Assembly: GCA_963730995.1 (NCBI GenBank)
Contig: CAVSUB010000002.1
Location: forward strand, 558,001 to 622,000
From: CAVSUB01 sp963730995
GTDB taxonomy: Bacteria > Acidobacteriota > Vicinamibacteria > Vicinamibacterales > 2-12-FULL-66-21
Direction: 5' to 3'
Length of the DNA: 64,000 bases
Position 1 is the first letter of the stretch; every line of letters begins with the position of its first letter. This document shows, piece by piece, positions 58,980-64,000 of this stretch. The notes under the pieces are model-generated. The model did not search any database and was not told where the DNA came from. It was given only the letters and a program-made list of their open reading frames with translations. The translations under genes were made by a program, and so were the position numbers.

Positions 58980-60639
58980 TCAGTTCGTCGCGCGTTCCGC
59001 GCGTCGATACACAACCTTCCCATCGAAGATGGTCATCTCGACGCGCACCGCGGGAAGGTCGGAGGCGGCCGCCTTGAAGATGTCGTCCGACAAGACAACG
59101 ATGTCGGCGAGCATGCCCGGGGCGATGGTGCCTTTGCGCTGCTCGTCGAATGAGGCCCACGCCGGGCCTGAGGTATACGCGTCGATTGCGCTCTTCAACG
59201 ACAGCCGCGCGCTGTCCTCTGCATCGGGGTCGGCTGGAGGCGTCAGCACGGCGCTCAATCCGAGGAGTGGATTGAGCGATGCCGCGGGCCAGCCACTCCC
59301 GAATGCCAGTCGGTGAAGACCGGATGCGATTCGGCGCGCCAGCGGCGGAGCGCCGGCATTTCCATTGGCCTCGTCGTCCAGCGGGCGCATCGATGCCAGG
59401 ACCCCGAGAGGCGGCAGCCGCGGCAGGTCTTCGTCCGCGACAGACTCGACGCTCTGGATTCGATGGCGGCGCTCTCCCTTTCGGCCTGGATTCGAGCGGA
59501 CGGCGTGCTCGTAGGCGTTGAGCGTCATGCGAACGGCCACGTCGCTCGCCGCATCGGTCACGATTTGCCAGCCGCGCGCGTCAAGCCGGCGAACGAGCCG
59601 GTTGAATTCGTCTGGCTGGAAGTGAAGCGAGGACGTCTCAGCCGCGCCGCTCGCGTCTGGAGGTCCGTCGTCTTCGAGCGTCAGGTCGAGTGCGCCAGCT
59701 TTGAAGAGGGGATCGTCGGGATACTTCGCGGTGATCGCCTGCAGACGATCGAGCTCAGAGTCGGGCAGATCGTTCAGGACCGGGAACGCGGCGTAGACTC
59801 GGACTTGAAGGTCACCCGTCCGTCGTGCCTCGGCGTACGCCGCCAGCTCGTCGGCGCTGCCGGTCACGTCCTGCACGCTCGTCACTCCATAGCGATGTGC
59901 CTCGGCAGTCGCGGCGCGTAGCGCACGATCGCGCTCGGCCGGAGTCGGCGGCGGGCACGAGCTTGTCGACCAGACCGATGGCCGCGCCCGTAAGGGTGCC
60001 TGCCGGCTCACCAGTCCTGGCCTCACGCGCGATAAGACCGTGCGCCGGGCTCTCGGTGCGGCGGCCAATCTTCGCCAGCCGAAGTGCCTTCGAGTTGACC
60101 CACGCCGTGTGCCCGTCGGCGCTGAGGAGCAGCGCGGGACGATCGGGCACCAGTCGGTCGAGCATCTGGCGTGTTGGCAGGCTGTCCGGAAAGACGTCGC
60201 TGTGCCAGCCGCGGCCGAGGACCCAGGGTCGATCCGGATTGGCTTCCGCCCAGTCGCGGATGCGCCGATCGACATCCTCGATCGCCGCGGCATCCGCGAG
60301 GTCGATCCGATCGAGTCCGGCACCTCCGTCGAAGAAGTCGAGATGCGTGTCGTTGAATCCAGGCAGGACGGCGGCGCCCTTCGCATCGACGGTCGCGGTC
60401 TGCGGCCGCTTCAGGCGCAGGATCTCGCGATCGCTTCCGACACGGAGGATCTGATTGCCGCGAATCGCGACAGCTTCAGCCATCGAGCCCTTCTCGGTGG
60501 CCGTATAGACTCGCGCGTTGTGGACGATGAGGTCCACCGGGCCGTCGCTGTCGTCTCGCTGGGCGCCGACGATCAGCCCGGCGATGAGCGTGACCGCAAC
60601 GATGGCGACAACGACGAATGTGGTAAGACGGGCCGCCAT
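58980..60639 (-). CDS. Amidohydrolase-family (YtcJ-like) protein lacking the metal ligands (frame broken once)
   Basis: Exported or membrane-anchored (N-terminal segment 7-27). The fold is clearly Amidohydro_3: LIVHNARVYTATEKGSMAEA, LGRGWHSDVFPDSLPTRQML, DGHTAWVNSKALRLA, HRYGVTSVQDVTGSADEL, GTIAPGMLADIVVLSDDIF. The metal-site residues are replaced. The HxH after GFNDT is H-L-D (99-101); the KLFADG-type lysine segment is LDLTLEDDG; HAIGD is TDAASD; RIEHAQ is RIQSVE; GSDWP is GSGWP. One extra base near 59960 breaks the frame; corrected length 552 aa. Likely a non-catalytic or metal-independent homologue. Confidence 0.8.
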
Positions 60640-60778
60640 TTCGACCTCCGGTTCGGCGAGTCGATGCGCCGCGGGCTGCTGTGCATTTTAGTGGACAGGC
60701 TGCGCGATTTGCAAAGAGGCGGCGGGGGTGCGTCCGGGGACCGTCACCACCAGCCGCGTGTTACAGTGCGGCGCGCTC

Positions 60779-61708
60779 ATGAAGATCGCGATTCTTGGAT
60801 CCGGCGGCGTGGGTGGGTATTACGGTGCGCGGTTGGCGCGCGCCGGGCACGACGTGACGTTCATCGCGCGCGGCGCGCACCTGGCCGCGATCCGCGAGCG
60901 TGGACTCGAGGTGCGCAGCCCTGCGCTCGGCGGCTTCGTCGTCCGGGCGGCCGCGGAAGATGATCCGTCGAAGGTCGGCAAAGTGGATCTGGTGATCCTT
61001 GCCGTCAAGGCCTACGACAACCAGGCGGCGCTCCCGACGATCGCTCCAATGCTCGGTCTGTCGACGGCGATTCTGACGTTGCAGAACGGCGTGGACAGCG
61101 TCGCGGATATCGCGGCGTTGTACGGCGAATCGGCCGTGATCGGCGGGACGACCTACATCGCGACATCGATCGCTGCTCCCGGCGTGGTCGAGCAGAATGG
61201 CACGCATCGTCGGGTGATCCTCGGCGAGGTCTTCGGCAATCCGCCGCGGCTGTCGGAGCGCGTTCAATCGATTCGAGAGGCGATGGCCGAGGCCGACATC
61301 CAGGCGGAAGCGGTCGGAGACGGTCGCGTGCCGATCTGGGAGAAGTTCATCTTTCTCGTGACGCTCGCCGGCTTCACGGGTGCGTCACGCCTCCCGATTG
61401 GGCCGCTTTGGGCCGACGAGCAGATCCGCGGTCAGTTCCTCGCGGGGTGCCGGGAGGTGGAGCAGATCGCGCGTGCGGAGGGCGTGCCGGTTGCCGCCGA
61501 CACCGTCGACCGCATCGCTGGATACGTCGGCAACATTCCCGGCACCATGCGATCGTCGCTGCTGATCGACCTTTCCCAGGGCAAGCGGATCGAGGTGGAG
61601 GCGCTGCAGGGATCGGTCGTGCGGCGGGCCGCACGCGCGGGGGTGGCGGCCCCGATTACCTCGACCCTGTATGCGGTGCTGAAACCGTGGGCGCACCCAG
61701 CCGGCTGA
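60779..61708 (+). CDS. panE: Ketopantoate reductase-like (2-dehydropantoate 2-reductase)
   Basis: NADPH-dependent reductase of the ApbA/PanE family. Rossmann motif ILGSGGVGGYYGARLARAGH, then VDLVILAVKAYDNQAALPTI, LQNGVDSVADI, the catalytic Lys in IWEKFIFLVTLAGFTGASRL, and SSLLIDLSQGKRIEVEALQG. ATG 60779 gives 309 aa. The family includes paralogues not acting on ketopantoate, so the symbol is provisional. Its 3' end overlaps the convergent kinase gene by 53 bases. Confidence 0.82.
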   Translation: MKIAILGSGGVGGYYGARLARAGHDVTFIARGAHLAAIRERGLEVRSPALGGFVVRAAAEDDPSKVGKVDLVILAVKAYDNQAALPTIAPMLGLSTAILTLQNGVDSVADIAALYGESAVIGGTTYIATSIAAPGVVEQNGTHRRVILGEVFGNPPRLSERVQSIREAMAEADIQAEAVGDGRVPIWEKFIFLVTLAGFTGASRLPIGPLWADEQIRGQFLAGCREVEQIARAEGVPVAADTVDRIAGYVGNIPGTMRSSLLIDLSQGKRIEVEALQGSVVRRAARAGVAAPITSTLYAVLKPWAHPAG

Positions 61709-63977
61709 TCACGCGCTGGAACCGGGGTTCGCTGTGCAGCGACCTCAGACAGGGCTCGCCGCCGATGAAGACGGCATTGCTGGCTCGGGACTCGATGAGC
61801 GCCTCGACGTGGTCGATGGCGCGCTCGGTGTCACCAAGGCCCGCGTACAGCGCCGCGTAGCCGTAGTGAATGGCCGGAGGCGCTTCGGCTGCGCTCTCGT
61901 CGAGATAGTCGATGCGCTTTCTCCAGTAGGCCTCCGCGCCGCCGGACCGAAAGGCCTCGAGGAGGGCGTTGCCGTCCACGCGGACTCCATAGATCGGCTG
62001 CTCGAACGTCAAGCGCGCAGCCTCTTCGAACCTGCCCAGGTGTTCATAGAGCGACATCAGCAGGTTGCCCGCCTCCTGGAATCCAGGCGCGAGCTCCCGT
62101 GTCCGTCGCGTCTCGCGGATCGCCTCTTCGGGTCGATCGGCGAAGTGCAGCGCCCAGCAGACCGTCATGTTGATGAGGAGCGACAGCGGATCCATCTGCT
62201 GGGCCATCCGCGCCTGCTCGATCGCCTCCTCGTGGCGGCCGACCGTGACGAGGAAGAGCGCGTAGGTCGCGTGCGCAACCGCGAGCTGCGGGTTCAGCCG
62301 CAGCGCAGTCGTAAACTCCCGTTCCGCGGCCGCCCAATCGAACTGCCAGAGCAGGTAACCGAGCGCCAGGGACGCATGCGCGTCGGCGATGTCCGGGTCG
62401 ATGGCGAGCGCCTGCTCCGCCGCCTGGCGCGCGCGGGGATAGCCCACCTCGGGCGGCACGAAGCCGTAGTACGCCATGGCCGCGTAGCTGTCGGAGATGC
62501 CGGCATACGCCGGCGCGTACTTCGGGTCGTACCCGATCGCGCGCTCGAAGTGCTCGACCGCCTGACGGAAGCCCTCGGCCGTCCAGCTGTTCCACTCGAA
62601 CCGACCGCGCAAGTACTCCTGTGACGCCTCGGCGCTCGCAGTGTGCCGCTTCCGGAGCCTGGTTTTCTGCGCGCCTGTCAGCTTCAGTCGCAGCGCTTCG
62701 GAGATCTGCCAGGCGATCTCTTCCTGCACGGTTACGAGGTCGCTGACGCGTTGCCTGAACTGCTCGCCCCACAGCTGCGATTCAGTCGATACGTCGACGA
62801 GCTCCGCCTGGATGTTGAGCACGTCGCCCTGCTGGACGACCCGCCCGGTCAGGATGGTCCGCGCGTTCAGCGCGAGCCCCACGGTCGCCGGATCCGCCTG
62901 CAGGCCTTTGTACCTGAACACGAGGCTTCGTGGCACGACGCGAACACCAGTCAGCTGCGACAGGCTGTTGATGATGCTCTCGGTGATCCCGTCGGTCAGG
63001 TACTCGAGCTTCGAGTCGACGCCCGCGTTGAGGAACGGCAGCACCGCGAGCGACTTGCCTCGCGCGCGCGACCGGCGCACGCTCGACGAAGAAACGGATG
63101 ATGCCGGAGGCGCCGAGCCCGTTTCGAGCGCGTGCAGCGCGAGGGCGCACTCGCGCGCGGACTCGAACCGCCCAGCCGGATCCCTGGCGATCGCCCGGGA
63201 CACAATCGAGCGGAGCTCGAAGGGCGCCAGAGGATCGAACACATTCAGATCCGGCTGGCTGTCGTGCAGAAGACCTGCGATGACTTCGTTCGGAGTTCGG
63301 CCGTCGAACAGCCTGCGTCCGGCCAGCATCTCGTAGAGCACGCAGCCGAGCGCGAAGATATCGCTTCGCCCGTCCACGCGGCCGCCGGTCACCTGCTCGG
63401 GCGACATGTACCCGAACGTGCCGAGAAGGACCCCTTGCGCCGTATGCGCGATCGTCGGGCTGTCGGCGGAAACCTCAGGACCCTCGAGCCGTTGCAGCGC
63501 GAGGCCGAAGTCCAGAATCTTTACCGCGCCGTCCGTCGTCAGGAAGATGTTCTCCGGCTTCAGGTCACGGTGGATCACGCCGCGCGCGTGCGCAGCCGCC
63601 AGGCCGTCGGCGATGGAGGCGGCGATCCGAACGGCCTCGCGCCACGGGCAGACACCCTTCGAGATTCGCGCACGCAGGGTCTCGCCTTCGAGCAGTTCCA
63701 TCACCGCCACGGACACGCCGCCGATCACGGCGAGCTCGTGAATGGCCATGATGCACGGATGAGACAACCCCGCGACTGCGCGGGCCTCGATCTCGAAGCG
63801 CCGCCGCATTTCGGGATCGGCGGCCACATGATCGGCCATGACCTTGAGAGCCACTTCACGGCCGAGGCGCACGTCTCTCGCGCGGTAGACGTTGCCCATC
63901 CCGCCCGCACCTAGCGGGGCGATGATCTCGTACTGTGCGAGTTTGGAGCCTGGAGAAAGGGGCAAGTGCCAGCTCAT
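61656..63977 (-). CDS. Serine/threonine protein kinase with TolB-like and TPR regions
   Basis: 773 aa from ATG 63977 (GTG 63992 also possible). The Hanks-type kinase (about 15-280) has the P-loop LGAGGMGNVYRA, lysine in VALKVM, VIHRDLKPENIFL, ILDFGLAL and GYMSPEQ. The next region KSLAVLPFLNAGVDSKLEYL, TDGITESIINSLSQ resembles the adenylate-cyclase/TolB-like domain. From about 440 come TPR units (AVEHFERAIGYDPKYAPAYA). No transmembrane segment is seen. This architecture is widespread in Acidobacteriota as stand-alone signalling proteins. Its 3' end overlaps panE. Confidence 0.9.
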   Translation of the reverse strand: MSWHLPLSPGSKLAQYEIIAPLGAGGMGNVYRARDVRLGREVALKVMADHVAADPEMRRRFEIEARAVAGLSHPCIMAIHELAVIGGVSVAVMELLEGETLRARISKGVCPWREAVRIAASIADGLAAAHARGVIHRDLKPENIFLTTDGAVKILDFGLALQRLEGPEVSADSPTIAHTAQGVLLGTFGYMSPEQVTGGRVDGRSDIFALGCVLYEMLAGRRLFDGRTPNEVIAGLLHDSQPDLNVFDPLAPFELRSIVSRAIARDPAGRFESARECALALHALETGSAPPASSVSSSSVRRSRARGKSLAVLPFLNAGVDSKLEYLTDGITESIINSLSQLTGVRVVPRSLVFRYKGLQADPATVGLALNARTILTGRVVQQGDVLNIQAELVDVSTESQLWGEQFRQRVSDLVTVQEEIAWQISEALRLKLTGAQKTRLRKRHTASAEASQEYLRGRFEWNSWTAEGFRQAVEHFERAIGYDPKYAPAYAGISDSYAAMAYYGFVPPEVGYPRARQAAEQALAIDPDIADAHASLALGYLLWQFDWAAAEREFTTALRLNPQLAVAHATYALFLVTVGRHEEAIEQARMAQQMDPLSLLINMTVCWALHFADRPEEAIRETRRTRELAPGFQEAGNLLMSLYEHLGRFEEAARLTFEQPIYGVRVDGNALLEAFRSGGAEAYWRKRIDYLDESAAEAPPAIHYGYAALYAGLGDTERAIDHVEALIESRASNAVFIGGEPCLRSLHSEPRFQRVISRLGAPTVSAPHTGSR

Positions 63978-64000
63978 TGTACGCGAAGCCACAACGGGCC

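Overview
High-GC chromosomal window, most likely from an Acidobacteriota genome, probably Vicinamibacteria. The lineage call is inferred from content: two exported VWFA-domain proteins of the acidobacterial type, a DUF1800/DUF1501 pair, a serine/threonine kinase with a TPR tail, and many exported peptidases. No rRNA, tRNA, CRISPR array, phage or recognisable IS element was seen. About a dozen genes carry single-base indels in otherwise intact, mostly biosynthetic frames. Consensus errors of a draft assembly explain these better than gene decay. Coordinates of such genes are given from true start to true stop, across the indels.

Layout. (1) 1-692: histidine genes hisI and hisG (partial) on the minus strand, preceded by a complete attenuator: promoter, His-rich leader peptide, anti-terminator segment and terminator. 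(2) 666-2447: gamma-glutamyltransferase. (3) 2606-6569: glycogen debranching module glgX-malQ. (4) 6754-8837: molybdate transporter modABC. (5) 8886-12513: an S9 peptidase and a quinone oxidoreductase. (6) 12703-22266: complete arginine pathway as a divergon, argC-B-D-A(GNAT)-J and argF leftward, argR-G-H rightward, with GC-rich dispersed repeats in the leaders of argF and argG. (7) 22294-27862: SixA-like phosphatase, small outer-membrane barrel, two exported hypotheticals, a YihY-type membrane protein and a ThiO-like oxidase. (8) 27876-34517: tetR, an adaptor lipoprotein and an RND pump whose permease frame continues into a TolC-type channel. (9) 34624-37263: pterin dehydratase, lipid kinase, SurE and a lone microcompartment shell protein. 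(10) 37311-40362: DUF1501/DUF1800 pair. (11) 40535-52880: a tightly packed minus-strand run holding two PYROXD2-like oxidoreductases, an inserted four-helix-bundle gene, an M28 peptidase, an 890-aa unknown exported protein and two VWFA proteins. (12) 53233-57080: GcvT-like aminomethyltransferase, Rieske oxygenase and amino-acid permease, suggesting N-methyl compound use. (13) 57095-63977: exported phosphatase, M14 carboxypeptidase, a metal-ligand-less amidohydrolase homologue, PanE-like reductase and a Ser/Thr kinase.

The items most worth following are the histidine attenuator (439-692), the RND-TolC fusion (27876-32598), the three-gene VWFA operon with an unknown 890-aa partner (40535-47147), the apparently metal-free amidohydrolase (58980-60639), and the two genes flanked by inverted short-repeat arrays (36976-37263 and 50911-51276).
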